Source of the DNA: JACOMS01 sp051252005
Lineage (GTDB): Bacteria > Pseudomonadota > Alphaproteobacteria > Caulobacterales > Maricaulaceae
Assembly: GCA_051252005.1 (NCBI GenBank)
Contig: JBPOEZ010000004.1
Coordinates: forward strand, 273,030-337,029
DNA length: 64,000 nt
Reading direction: 5' to 3'
The stretch's first letter is position 1, and every line of letters starts with the position of its first letter. Both the position numbers and the translations under genes were made by a program. Of this stretch, positions 8,151-16,743 are shown piece after piece. The notes under the pieces were generated by a model that was not told the origin of the DNA, did no database searches, and was given only the letters and a program-made list of their open reading frames with translations.

Positions 8151-9515
8151 ATGCCTATTCAAACGCAAAACCCGGCAACTGGAAAAATTGTCAAAACGTT
8201 TGAGCCTCATACAGACGCATTCGTTGATGCGGCGATTGAGCAGGCCTACGCAACACACAAAGATTTGCGGTTGTGGCCATTCTCAAAGCGCGCCATATGC
8301 ATGAAAAAGGCGGCTGAATTATTAGAAAGCCGCGCTGAAGACCTAGGCCGCCTAATGACCCTAGAAATGGGTAAAACATGGGCCTCAGCCATTGCCGAAG
8401 TTAAGAAATGTGCGCTAGTTTGCCGTTATTACGCTGATGAAGCCGAACGTCATATGGCAGACGAAATCGTTGAGACGGCAGCATCAAAATCCTTTCGAGC
8501 TTTTCAGCCAGTCGGCGTAGTTTTGGCCGTTATGCCTTGGAATTACCCCTTATGGCAGGTTTTTCGGTTCGCCGCGCCTGCTCTTATGGCCGGAAACACA
8601 GGGTTATTAAAACATGCGTCAAATGTACCGCAGTGTGCCCTTGCGATTGAAGCGATTTTCATTGAGGCGGGGTTCCCGAAGGGGAGTTTCCAAACTCTAC
8701 TTATCGGCGGTTCAAAAGTAGAGCGCGTTCTTAGGGATGACCGTGTTCGCGCAGCCACTCTAACAGGATCTGAGCCTGCAGGTGCGTCTGTAGCCTCTAT
8801 TTGTGGGCAAGAGATTAAACCCGTTGTCTTAGAACTAGGCGGATCAGATGCCTTCATTATCATGCCGACCGCGGATATTGACGAAGCAGTGAAGATGGGA
8901 ACAAAGGCCCGCACTCAGAATAACGGCCAAAGCTGTATTGCGGCGAAACGCTTTCTCGTTCATGCGGATATATACGACTCTGTTCGTGATAAGTTAAAGA
9001 AAAATTTCGAGGCGCTTCGCATTGGTGACCCGATGGATGCTGATACGGACATCGGTCCGCTCGTAAATAGCGGAGCGAGAGATGAGATTGCTGAGCAAGT
9101 GGCAAACGCGCTGAAAGACGGCGCAACGCGAATTACAGGCGCTGAGGTCATCGAGGGCGACGGGTTCTATTATCGGCCGGGCCTCCTTGAAGACATTCCG
9201 AAGAGCTCACGAGCCTATCATGAAGAAATTTTTGGGCCCGTGGGGCTGCTCTATAAGGTCAGTGACCTTGGCGAAGCTATTGAAATTGCCAACGCGTCTC
9301 CTTTTGGGCTTGGGTCATCGATTTGGACGCACGATAAGGAAGAGCAGTCTATTGCAATCCGTGATCTTGAGGCCGGAGCGACCTTTGTCAATGCGATGAC
9401 CAGTTCGGATCCGCGCTTGCCATTTGGCGGGATTAAGCGCTCTGGCTTTGGCCGTGAGTTGGCCGCTGAGGGTATTAGAGCTTTTTGTAATATCAAGACA
9501 GTATCAATCGCTTAA
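8151..9515 (+). CDS. NAD(P)-dependent aldehyde dehydrogenase, succinate-semialdehyde dehydrogenase-like
   Basis: Oxidises an aldehyde to its acid with NAD(P)+. Start ATG 8151 is chosen over an upstream TTG because GGAG lies at 8142-8145 and the protein family starts at IQTQNPATG. Catalytic residues are present: glutamate in LELGGSDAF and nucleophile cysteine in NNGQSCIAAKRF; the cofactor loop LTGSEPAG and the C-terminal PFGGIKRSGFGREL are intact. At 454 residues and with this N-terminus it resembles the short Sad/YneI-type succinate-semialdehyde dehydrogenases. Substrate assignment is by resemblance only. Stands alone downstream of phoU, with 134 bases between and no obvious promoter match. 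Confidence 0.85.
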   Translation: MPIQTQNPATGKIVKTFEPHTDAFVDAAIEQAYATHKDLRLWPFSKRAICMKKAAELLESRAEDLGRLMTLEMGKTWASAIAEVKKCALVCRYYADEAERHMADEIVETAASKSFRAFQPVGVVLAVMPWNYPLWQVFRFAAPALMAGNTGLLKHASNVPQCALAIEAIFIEAGFPKGSFQTLLIGGSKVERVLRDDRVRAATLTGSEPAGASVASICGQEIKPVVLELGGSDAFIIMPTADIDEAVKMGTKARTQNNGQSCIAAKRFLVHADIYDSVRDKLKKNFEALRIGDPMDADTDIGPLVNSGARDEIAEQVANALKDGATRITGAEVIEGDGFYYRPGLLEDIPKSSRAYHEEIFGPVGLLYKVSDLGEAIEIANASPFGLGSSIWTHDKEEQSIAIRDLEAGATFVNAMTSSDPRLPFGGIKRSGFGRELAAEGIRAFCNIKTVSIA

Positions 9516-9614
9516 CGCTCTTCCTATGGGGCTCCTCACGCCGAATTGACTTGACCACAGGCAACGTGCGGCCTTAGAATTTTTGAGTATTAATCCATTG
9601 CCTAAGGGGCCATT

Positions 9615-10280
9615 ATGACAATCTCAAAATTACTTCTCATCGGTGTTTGCATTGCTGGGCTGTCGGCTTGCGGCGACAAAGAAACTCCGTCTCATACACA
9701 CGAAACTCCAGTAACGGCGGATACACCTGCTGTAAACGCTCCCGGCACATCTTATGCGGACGCGCCATCGGGGACTTATGCGCTCGATAAAACCCATGCT
9801 TACATCATGTTCCATTATGACCATCAGGGCTTTTCGAAACCTTTCGTGCGGTGGGGGGATTGGAATTCTACGCTAAATTGGGATAATGAAACTCCGGATA
9901 ATTCTTCCGTAAACGTGACTATTCAAACGGCCAGTATTGATACTGGCGTGGACGTTTTTGATGGCCACCTCAATGAAGAGCGTTGGTTTGATTCTGCAAA
10001 ACACCCGGAGATCACGTTTAAAAGCACATCTCTGACAAAAACGTCAGACCATACAGGCACGATGACAGGTGACCTGACAATGAAGGGCATTACCAAACCA
10101 GTGACGCTTAATGTGAATTTCAACAAAGCCGCTGAAGGGCGTGAGGCTGGAAATTATAAGATTGGCTTTTCAGCTCGCGGACAGGTTATGCGATCTGATT
10201 GGGACCTTGGCGCTTACACACCTGTCGTGTCCGATGCCGTTGAACTGATGATTGAAGTTGAGTACGGCCTGACTAAATAG
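9615..10280 (+). CDS. YceI-family lipoprotein
   Basis: YceI proteins are lipocalin-like barrels that bind a long isoprenoid or lipid and act in the periplasm; the exact function is not settled. Start ATG 9615 has AAGGGG five bases upstream. The lipobox LSAC closes the signal peptide (MTISKLLLIGVCIAGLSACG), then a Thr/Pro-rich linker of about 30 residues, then the domain beginning at YALDKTHAYIMFHYDHQG. Family landmarks are HLNEERWFDSAKHPEITFKST, MTGDLTMKGITKPVTL and SDWDLGAY. 221 residues. First gene of a run with cytochrome b561 and a second YceI. Confidence 0.88.
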   Translation: MTISKLLLIGVCIAGLSACGDKETPSHTHETPVTADTPAVNAPGTSYADAPSGTYALDKTHAYIMFHYDHQGFSKPFVRWGDWNSTLNWDNETPDNSSVNVTIQTASIDTGVDVFDGHLNEERWFDSAKHPEITFKSTSLTKTSDHTGTMTGDLTMKGITKPVTLNVNFNKAAEGREAGNYKIGFSARGQVMRSDWDLGAYTPVVSDAVELMIEVEYGLTK

Positions 10281-10291
10281 TCGGTGCAGCT

Positions 10292-10849
10292 ATGACGGTT
10301 CATAAATATACAAAGGTCGCGATACTCCTTCATTGGATGATCGCGGTCTTAATCATCGGGCAGATTGCTGGCGGCCTGATCATGACGCGCCTCGATCCTG
10401 CGCCGTTCAAGTTTGAGGTTTACCAGCTCCATAAGTCGTTTGGACTAATCATCCTGTTGCTATCTTTGGTGCGATTGGTGTGGCGGCTTACGCATAAATC
10501 GCCCGCTCTGCCTGCGGGTATGAGCGGACTTGAACGTATTGGCGCAAAGCTGACACATTTCGGGTTTTATGGCTTGATGATCGGTATTCCGTTAGCGGGC
10601 TGGATTATGGTCTCTGCGTCGGTTACGCAAATCAGTACGAAAATTTTTAAAATTGTACCGTGGCCAGATTTTCCCGGTGTCACGCGCTCTGAAGCGTTCG
10701 GTAGTTTTATGAAAGACGTGCATGAATACATGGCCTATGCGGCTATTGTTTTGCTTGTCTTACATGTTGGCGCGGCCTTGAAGCATCACTTTAAGGACAA
10801 AGACGATGTGCTGACGCGTATGCTCCCGTTTTTAAAGTCAAAAGGATAG
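10292..10849 (+). CDS. Cytochrome b561-family membrane protein
   Basis: Di-heme b-type membrane protein, probably passing electrons between the quinone pool and a periplasmic partner. 185 residues with four membrane segments. Candidate heme-ligand histidines lie in LLHWMIAVLI (helix 1), YQLHKSFGLII (helix 2), KDVHEYMAYAAI (helix 3) and LVLHVGAALKHHF (helix 4), the usual arrangement. It starts 11 bases after the first YceI gene and ends three bases before the second. Cytochrome b561 beside YceI is a recurrent proteobacterial pairing, suggesting that they serve one periplasmic redox or lipid process. Confidence 0.9.
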   Translation: MTVHKYTKVAILLHWMIAVLIIGQIAGGLIMTRLDPAPFKFEVYQLHKSFGLIILLLSLVRLVWRLTHKSPALPAGMSGLERIGAKLTHFGFYGLMIGIPLAGWIMVSASVTQISTKIFKIVPWPDFPGVTRSEAFGSFMKDVHEYMAYAAIVLLVLHVGAALKHHFKDKDDVLTRMLPFLKSKG

Positions 10850-10852
10850 AGT

Positions 10853-11503
10853 GTGAAATATTGGATATTAGGTGGCATGGCGGCTATTCTTGCGGCTTGC
10901 AGCGCGTCTTCTGAGGCTCCAGAGAAAGTGGCTTCGCTCGATTTGCAAAGCCTGATGCCAGCCTTGCAAGGCGGCCCAACTTGGGATGTAGACCTTGAAA
11001 AATCATCTTTGACCTTTACCGCTATTGGCCCCAATAGCGACTATAAGGTCGTGGAATTTACGGGCATATTTGCAAATTTCGACGTGGTCATTGTTATGGA
11101 TCCTAAGGACACTACAGACGCCAAAATTGTAGCGCTCATTGATACGGGGTCCGCAGATTTAAAAGATAAAGACCGCCAAAAAAACTGGCCAAGCTCAGAT
11201 TGGGTGGATGTGTTAAACTTTCCAGCCGCTAGATTTGAAAGCTCTATAGTGACGCAGACTGGGGAAGGGCAATTCTTAGCCAAAGGACAATTGACAATAA
11301 AGGGCATCTCTAAGCCCGTTGATTTGCCTTTTAGTTTGACGATAGAAAATGATGTGGCGATTGCAAAAGGGTCTGTGACCTTAGCGCGCACAGATTTCAA
11401 ACTGGGCCATAGTTCTGATTTCGTTGACGAGGGGTGGGTGAAGTTTCCGGTCACGGTAAATCTAAATCTTACCGCGAACAAAGTTGCGGGTGAGGGGCTT
11501 TGA
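10853..11503 (+). CDS. YceI-family lipoprotein (second copy)
   Basis: Second YceI-type barrel of this cluster. Start is GTG 10853, three bases after the cytochrome gene stop. Lipoprotein signal with lipobox LAAC (MKYWILGGMAAILAACS). The domain begins near WDVDLEKSSLTFTAIG and shows FLAKGQLTIKGISKPVDLPF and ARTDFKLGHSSDF near the C-terminus. It is clearly divergent from the first copy, so the two may bind different ligands or form a pair. 216 residues. Its stop overlaps the start codon proposed for the beta-lactamase gene. Confidence 0.87.
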   Translation: MKYWILGGMAAILAACSASSEAPEKVASLDLQSLMPALQGGPTWDVDLEKSSLTFTAIGPNSDYKVVEFTGIFANFDVVIVMDPKDTTDAKIVALIDTGSADLKDKDRQKNWPSSDWVDVLNFPAARFESSIVTQTGEGQFLAKGQLTIKGISKPVDLPFSLTIENDVAIAKGSVTLARTDFKLGHSSDFVDEGWVKFPVTVNLNLTANKVAGEGL

Positions 11504-12432
11504 CAATAGATTCGATTAAGACTGCGTTTCCTGCGGTAATGACCCGCCGCAGTGTAATCATAACCAGTCTAGCTGCTCCGGTTTTATACGCCTGTTCTTC
11601 GAGGTACCCAGCTATAGACATAGATTTTACGGCTTTAGAGGAATCAAGCGGAGCGCGCCTTGGTATTGCCGCTATGGATATGTCTAGCGGAGCGGCTGTT
11701 TCCCATCGAGGGGGTGAAATTTTTCCATATTGCTCGGTCTATAAATGGATTTTAGGGGCGCTTATACTGGAAGCTGTTGACCACGGGAGAGAAAGCCTCG
11801 ATCGTGTTGTCACATTTCAGGAAAGCGACGTTGTTTTTTACTCACCCATTACCGAGAGCAAAACAGGGCGCGGCGGTATGAGTGTGCGGAGTTTGTGCGA
11901 GGCAGCCTTGCAGCATAGTGACAACACGGCGGCGAATGTGTTGACGAACGTTTTAGGCGGGCCGGCAGCTCTAACAGCGCGGATACGCCAAATAGGCGAT
12001 GATGTAACCCGTTTTGACCGAATGGAGCCGGAGCTTAACCGGCAGGACATAGGCGAGGTTCGCGATACCACATCGCCGCTAGCCATGATGAATTTGATGA
12101 AAACATTCCTGTTCGGTAAGGCTTTGAAAGAACCGTTTAAAACCCTCCTGCAAGAATGGATGATTGGATCGCTTACTGGAAAAGAGGCTTTACGAGCTGG
12201 ATTTCCCGAAGGCTGGGTGATCGGAGATAAAACTGGGAAAAATAGTTTTCGGTCTAATAATAATGTTGCGTTTGCAATCCCTCCGAAGACTTTAACGCCG
12301 CCCTTCGGCCCTATACTTATTACCAGTTTCGCGGATGTGGATGAGCCTTTAACTCCTCAGTCTAATGCCATTCACAAACATGTCGCCGAGCTTGTCGTCA
12401 GTACGTTCTCTCAATCGGCGAATGCGCGGTAA
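11500..12432 (+). CDS. Class A beta-lactamase
   Basis: Serine hydrolase of the class A beta-lactamase family, acting in the periplasm. All catalytic elements are present (numbering from TTG 11500): SVYK 79-82 with the active serine, SDN 140-142, omega loop EPELN 176-180 holding the general-base glutamate, and KTG 244-246. An N-terminal TRRSVIITSLAAPVLYAC looks like a twin-arginine signal with a cysteine at 32, so a membrane-anchored form is possible. Start is uncertain: TTG 11500 overlaps the preceding stop, while ATG 11539 leaves a tidy signal peptide but has no clear ribosome site. Substrate range cannot be read from sequence. Confidence 0.88.
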   Translation: MTIDSIKTAFPAVMTRRSVIITSLAAPVLYACSSRYPAIDIDFTALEESSGARLGIAAMDMSSGAAVSHRGGEIFPYCSVYKWILGALILEAVDHGRESLDRVVTFQESDVVFYSPITESKTGRGGMSVRSLCEAALQHSDNTAANVLTNVLGGPAALTARIRQIGDDVTRFDRMEPELNRQDIGEVRDTTSPLAMMNLMKTFLFGKALKEPFKTLLQEWMIGSLTGKEALRAGFPEGWVIGDKTGKNSFRSNNNVAFAIPPKTLTPPFGPILITSFADVDEPLTPQSNAIHKHVAELVVSTFSQSANAR

Positions 12433-12488
12433 CGTATCTTCACGGCGAAATTAAACCCTAGACTACCAAATACAGAGTGAGATCTATT

Positions 12489-12944
12489 ATGCATTTTTTA
12501 CACACTATGGTTCGAGTGGCCGACCTTGAGGCTTCGCTAAAATTTTATTGCGAGCAGCTCGGCCTAGTCGAAATAAGCCGTAAGGAAATTCCTGCAGGGC
12601 GGTTTACATTGGTTTTTCTCGCCGCGCCAAATGACGAGGCGCAAGCCCAAGAGACACAGGCTCCTATGGTTGAGTTGACGTATAACTGGCCCGCAGAAGA
12701 CGGTAGCGTTGAAACCTATACGGGCGGAAGAAACTTTGGGCATTTGGCATACCGTGTCGATAATATTTACGATACGTGTCAACACCTTATGGATAGCGGC
12801 GTGGTCATAAATCGCCCGCCCCGTGATGGCTATATGGCTTTTATCCGCTCGCCAGACGGTGTGTCTGTCGAACTTTTACAGGCTGGGGAGCGCCTTGCGC
12901 CGCAAGAGCCTTGGCAATCGATGCAAAATACTGGCGAGTGGTAA
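12489..12944 (+). CDS. gloA: Lactoylglutathione lyase (glyoxalase I)
   Basis: Isomerises the methylglyoxal-glutathione hemithioacetal to S-lactoylglutathione. ATG 12489 matches the conserved N-terminus (MHFLHTMVRV) better than the GTG at 12477, and GAGTGAG lies upstream. The four metal ligands of bacterial glyoxalase I are present: His5 in FLHTM, Glu in MVELTYNW, His in FGHLAYRVD and Glu in VSVELLQ. Two VOC-fold modules are recognisable in 151 residues. The spacing resembles the nickel/cobalt-dependent E. coli type, but metal preference is not proven by this. Confidence 0.92.
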   Translation: MHFLHTMVRVADLEASLKFYCEQLGLVEISRKEIPAGRFTLVFLAAPNDEAQAQETQAPMVELTYNWPAEDGSVETYTGGRNFGHLAYRVDNIYDTCQHLMDSGVVINRPPRDGYMAFIRSPDGVSVELLQAGERLAPQEPWQSMQNTGEW

Positions 12945-12958
12945 CTCCAAGGGACGGG

Positions 12959-14149
12959 TTAAGCTTTAACAGAGTTTGAGCTAGCCTTCATCATGGTGAG
13001 TGCGGTGACTAATATAATGACCGTTACGGCGTAACCGCCGCTTACGGTCATTAGGGCTGTTTTTTCGCCGTACATCGAGACAATCTTGGCTCCGGCAGCG
13101 GGGGCAAAAGAAGAGCCAATGGCCGTACAGAAGAATAAAAAACTAATCATACGCGCGCTTGGATTGGGTGTGGTGAGCGTTCCGAGCGTCAGTAGAAGCT
13201 TCAAAATTCCGCCCGTGAGCAAACCAAGGCACAGCATCGTTACCATAAGCTGCGGGAGCGTTTCTGACATCCAAAGTCCGCATGTTGCGCCAAGTGCGGC
13301 GATAGCTAAGACGGTGATGAGCCATCTAAATTTCAAAACAAAGACTAGGAAAAAGGTCGCGATCTGTCCAAAGAACATGCCGGAGAATAGCCGCCCGACG
13401 AGCGCTCCGCCTTGTTCGGGTGTGGCAGAAAAAGCTTGGGTGGCATAATTCGGCACCCATGCATAAATCAAAATGAAGCTGGCAATGTAGACAAAGATGG
13501 CAAGGCCAATGAGCAGCATACTCGGAGGCCATGGGCCTGAGGGTGCAGGTTCATTCCCATCGGCAGGAAGGGAGTCCGAGGGGTATTTTGAAAATAGGGC
13601 TAGCACTAGGATCAAGGCAGACACACATAGCGCCAATATATAGCTACTGCCCCAATAAGCTCCGCGCCCAATCATATGCCCCGCGAATAAGCCCGTTACG
13701 ACACCAGCGGAGCTATAGAATGAGTCCGTAATCAATAGCATTTGCGCCCTGTGCTTATCAGAATAACACCATGTTATGACGACGGTTGCTGCTGACATAA
13801 GCAACCCGCATGACAGACCAATAACCGTGAAAGCCGCAGGGATAAGCAAAAGGTGCGGTATCTTCCAGAGGCACGTCAATGCAGCTATGAGCAGAGCACT
13901 AGCGAACAATATATTACTTTTGAGTCCCAACGGCGTGAATGAAATCATGGCGACGAGAGAGCCAAATAGGAGCCCTGTTGTGAGGTATGAAAAAAGCGCA
14001 GTAGCTTCACCGACGCTTATATCGAAATACAGGGCCATTGAGCCGCTCACAATACCGAGCTGGGAGATGACCGAGGACATGAGGAAATAAGCGAGGAAAC
14101 TCGTGAGCGTTATTTGAACTTTGTTGCGCAGGCTTGTTTCAAATGTCAT
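12959..14149 (-). CDS. MFS transporter, TsgA-like
   Basis: Twelve-helix major facilitator carrier. Start is ATG at 14149-14147, overlapping the tdk stop (ATGA); an upstream in-frame start lies inside tdk and is rejected. The sequence pattern resembles TsgA: an N-terminal ITLTSFLAYFLMSSVISQLGI helix start, a central LLITDSFYSSAGVV stretch and overall length 396 residues. Substrate unknown. It is translationally coupled behind thymidine kinase, which would fit nucleoside uptake, but TsgA-type carriers have no established substrate, so that is only a guess. Confidence 0.8.
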   Translation of the reverse strand: MTFETSLRNKVQITLTSFLAYFLMSSVISQLGIVSGSMALYFDISVGEATALFSYLTTGLLFGSLVAMISFTPLGLKSNILFASALLIAALTCLWKIPHLLLIPAAFTVIGLSCGLLMSAATVVITWCYSDKHRAQMLLITDSFYSSAGVVTGLFAGHMIGRGAYWGSSYILALCVSALILVLALFSKYPSDSLPADGNEPAPSGPWPPSMLLIGLAIFVYIASFILIYAWVPNYATQAFSATPEQGGALVGRLFSGMFFGQIATFFLVFVLKFRWLITVLAIAALGATCGLWMSETLPQLMVTMLCLGLLTGGILKLLLTLGTLTTPNPSARMISFLFFCTAIGSSFAPAAGAKIVSMYGEKTALMTVSGGYAVTVIILVTALTMMKASSNSVKA

Positions 14150-14736
14150 GATGGACGTTCCACTTCTTTGCGCGCCCAATGATTGCGGCAGAGGCTGATA
14201 TATTTATCATTCCCGCCGATCTCAATTTGCGTGCCTTCTGTAATGGCTTCGCGGGACGTGCCAATCCGTAGTGTCATGGTCGCTTTGCGGCCACACCAAC
14301 AGAGAGTTTTTATCTCTTTGATATTATCCGCGACAGCTAAAAGCGTCGCGCTACCCGGAAATAACCGTCCCTGAAAGTCAGTGCGCAGACCGTAGCACAT
14401 AATCGGTATTCGATGGAGGTCAGCCAGACGGGCCAGTTGCCATACCTGATCCGAAGTTAAAAACTGCGCTTCATCGACGAGCACGCAATCAAGGTGATTA
14501 GCTGTGTTGGCTTCTACGACATAGGCTTCGAGATCGGTGTTCGTTTTGAAACTTTTTGCTTGTCCCGTAAGGCCAATGCGCGAGGCAATCGTTTGTTCGG
14601 TTCCTGCTCGGGTATCCACAGCCGGAGTTAAGAGGAGGGTGCGCATGCCGCGTTCTTGATAGTTGTGGGCTGCCTGTAACAGAATAGTGGATTTGCCCGC
14701 GTTCATCGCGCCGAAATTGAAATATAGCTTGGCCAT
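14146..14736 (-). CDS. tdk: Thymidine kinase
   Basis: Phosphorylates thymidine to dTMP with ATP in the salvage pathway. Start ATG 14736-14734 gives the family N-terminus MAKLYFNFGAMNAGKST, including the P-loop; a start ten codons upstream is less likely. DEAQFL carries the catalytic acidic residue, CYGLRTDFQGRLFPGS is the substrate-binding region, and the structural zinc site is seen as LCWCGRKATM with the C-terminal SLCRNHW. 196 residues, close to the E. coli enzyme. First gene of a two-gene minus-strand unit with the MFS carrier. Confidence 0.95.
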   Translation of the reverse strand: MAKLYFNFGAMNAGKSTILLQAAHNYQERGMRTLLLTPAVDTRAGTEQTIASRIGLTGQAKSFKTNTDLEAYVVEANTANHLDCVLVDEAQFLTSDQVWQLARLADLHRIPIMCYGLRTDFQGRLFPGSATLLAVADNIKEIKTLCWCGRKATMTLRIGTSREAITEGTQIEIGGNDKYISLCRNHWARKEVERPS

Positions 14737-14889
14737 TACCGCAAACCCCCATGGCTGTTCATTCAATCACGACAAGCGGAGGGGAAAAGAGCAGCGAAAT
14801 ATAGTTTTACATTTTGATAGGGAGGAAGCCGCTGAGTCGCAATAAGAATTGCGAAGCTTTAGCCGAGGTTTCAAACTGTCTGTTGAAAA

Positions 14890-16062
14890 CTAAGGTGAAA
14901 GGTCGGCTTGCCAGGTAACCGTTTTTACGCCGATCAGTTTGGCGAGACGCCCGAGCTCTGCTTCTAGTTTGCTTTGCCGCTTATCTGTCCACTTAACAGC
15001 GGGTTCAGCCCATGAATTTATGACCGTTAGGGTGCCGTCCTTACGGCTAGCTTTTAAGTCAATGCGGCCAATGAACGATTCGCCTTCAAGGATCGGGTAA
15101 ACATAATAGCCCCATTGCCTTTTTGCAGCAGGGACGAACATTTCATTCTTATAAGCAAAACCAAATAGCCGTTCGAGACGTTTTCGGTCGCGCACAACTG
15201 GATCAAAAGGATTGACGATCCGAAGTCTCGACGTGACAGGGTCTAAGCTTGTGAATTCGCCCTCTAAGGTTTTCAAGCCTATCATTTTTACCCATTCGCC
15301 GTTTGCGGATTGTACAGAAGCTTCCATCAGGTCATGAGAGTTCTCTTCGGACCAATGTCTAACCTCGGCAGAAGACATAGCGTCCCAAAACCTCTGAATG
15401 TCCCCCAAGCTTCCAAAGCCTATTCGGGTGAGGGCCGCGCGGCATAGCCAGTCTATTTGCTGCTCATCGCTTATGGACTGTTCCCGTAGATGTTGCGGGA
15501 TTACGCGCTCTGTCAGGTCGTAAAATTTGACGAAATTTTCACGATGGGATGTGGTGAGCTCCCCCTTATACCAAAGATAATCCAGTGCGAGTTTGTGTGG
15601 TGGCCGTGACCACATTTTTTTCTCGCCTTTGATTTTAGTATCAAACGCGCGTGTGCAAAGCGCTCCGTCTGCGTCTATCCGATTTTTTATAGAGATATGG
15701 TCAGCTTCGCGCATCGCTCTGTAATATTTTGAGGTATCGAGTTTCTTGCCAATACGCCGAAATTGCCGCGTCCACATGGGATAAAACTCCATGGGAATAA
15801 GCGAGGCGTCGTGAGTGAAGTGCTCAAACACGCCGCGTTTATCGGCTAGATGTTTCCAGAGCATAAGCTCACGGTAATTCTGATTACGGCTCCAGAGGAT
15901 ATGATGATGCGCGCGCGTCACATTCTGAATGGTATCAAGCTGTACGAAGCCGAGGCCGGATATGATGCGGCATAAATCAACCGGCCCCGTCGGCGATGTC
16001 CCTAGGCCTTGTTTATGGAGCCAAAGCCGGCGCGCATCACGGTTGTTTATTCTAAAGCTCAT
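14890..16062 (-). CDS. AlkX/YcaQ-type DNA glycosylase (winged-helix family)
   Basis: Member of the HTH_42 family of glycosylases that unhook interstrand crosslinks or excise alkylated purines. Start ATG 16062-16060 gives MSFRINNRDARRLWLHKQGL, the conserved N-terminus; an earlier start adds 31 unconserved basic residues. The catalytic motif reads QLD in GFVQLDTIQ, the Q-x-D form of AlkX/YcaQ rather than the Q-x-Q of AlkZ. Other family landmarks: HHILWSRN, FEHFTHDASLIP and a C-terminal WGYYVYPILEGESFIGRIDLK, typical of this fold. 390 residues. No strong ribosome site seen; not in an operon. Confidence 0.82.
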   Translation of the reverse strand: MSFRINNRDARRLWLHKQGLGTSPTGPVDLCRIISGLGFVQLDTIQNVTRAHHHILWSRNQNYRELMLWKHLADKRGVFEHFTHDASLIPMEFYPMWTRQFRRIGKKLDTSKYYRAMREADHISIKNRIDADGALCTRAFDTKIKGEKKMWSRPPHKLALDYLWYKGELTTSHRENFVKFYDLTERVIPQHLREQSISDEQQIDWLCRAALTRIGFGSLGDIQRFWDAMSSAEVRHWSEENSHDLMEASVQSANGEWVKMIGLKTLEGEFTSLDPVTSRLRIVNPFDPVVRDRKRLERLFGFAYKNEMFVPAAKRQWGYYVYPILEGESFIGRIDLKASRKDGTLTVINSWAEPAVKWTDKRQSKLEAELGRLAKLIGVKTVTWQADLSP

Positions 16063-16285
16063 ACAAAGCTTATGACGTGCCCTATGTTTCCTATAAAGAA
16101 GTATTTTCTGCCTCGTCTGCACAAGGATAAAGTTCCGTGCCTTTCGTGGCCCCATGCGATTGGTTTCACTCTCCGTTGTCCTTAGACACAGTCAGCGACA
16201 AGATTTGCTCGAAATCTAACGCTCTTAGGCCATGGCGACAAAATGTACTCTAGCTCTATGGCCGGATCGCGTTAAACCGTGCGCA

Positions 16286-16690
16286 ATGTTTGGATTTGGA
16301 CATATCATTCGCTTGAGCTTAGCGTTTCTTTTTGCGTTGCAATTAGCCTTGCCGAGCGTTCGCATCAGCGCGGACGGTTCATTCAGCGCGGCGTCTTATT
16401 TTTGTAACCCGCTAACGAACAGCATCTCGGAAGAAGCTGAATTTAATTTAGTGGCTGTACTAACCCTAGCGGGGAAGGACTTACAGGGCGAAAATGACAG
16501 CACAGAGCAGGGCGAGCATTGCCAAAACTGCGTCATAACCGTTCCGCCCATTCCGGCGCCTTCATTTGTCTTTGATGCAACGCTCCGAGCGGTGCTCGTC
16601 TCTGTTCTGTATCAAAAACGACCGATAGGCACGTTCTACGAAACCCGAGGGCCTCCGCTCGGCATGCGAGCGCCTCCAATTTTCTCATAA
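16286..16690 (+). CDS. DUF2946-like small secreted protein
   Basis: Function not established. ATG 16286 begins directly with a hydrophobic segment (FGHIIRLSLAFLFALQLALP), probably a signal or anchor; an upstream ATG at 16232 adds 18 residues and cannot be excluded. Towards the C-terminus there is a HCQNC motif followed by Pro-rich sequence and the ending GPPLGMRAPP, which resembles the DUF2946 family often found beside copper-responsive genes. 134 residues. It sits 53 bases before a Met/His-rich outer-membrane protein gene and a PepSY gene, suggesting one metal-related cassette. The family call is from motif memory only. Confidence 0.55.
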   Translation: MFGFGHIIRLSLAFLFALQLALPSVRISADGSFSAASYFCNPLTNSISEEAEFNLVAVLTLAGKDLQGENDSTEQGEHCQNCVITVPPIPAPSFVFDATLRAVLVSVLYQKRPIGTFYETRGPPLGMRAPPIFS

Positions 16691-16743
16691 ATCTCCTATG
16701 GCCGCCTCGTGCGGAAACTTCTGATTTATTTGAAAGACTAACA

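Noticed and set aside
11500..12432. Beta-lactamase as part of a mobile resistance element
   Set aside because: No transposase, integron or flanking repeats; it is tightly joined to the YceI gene.
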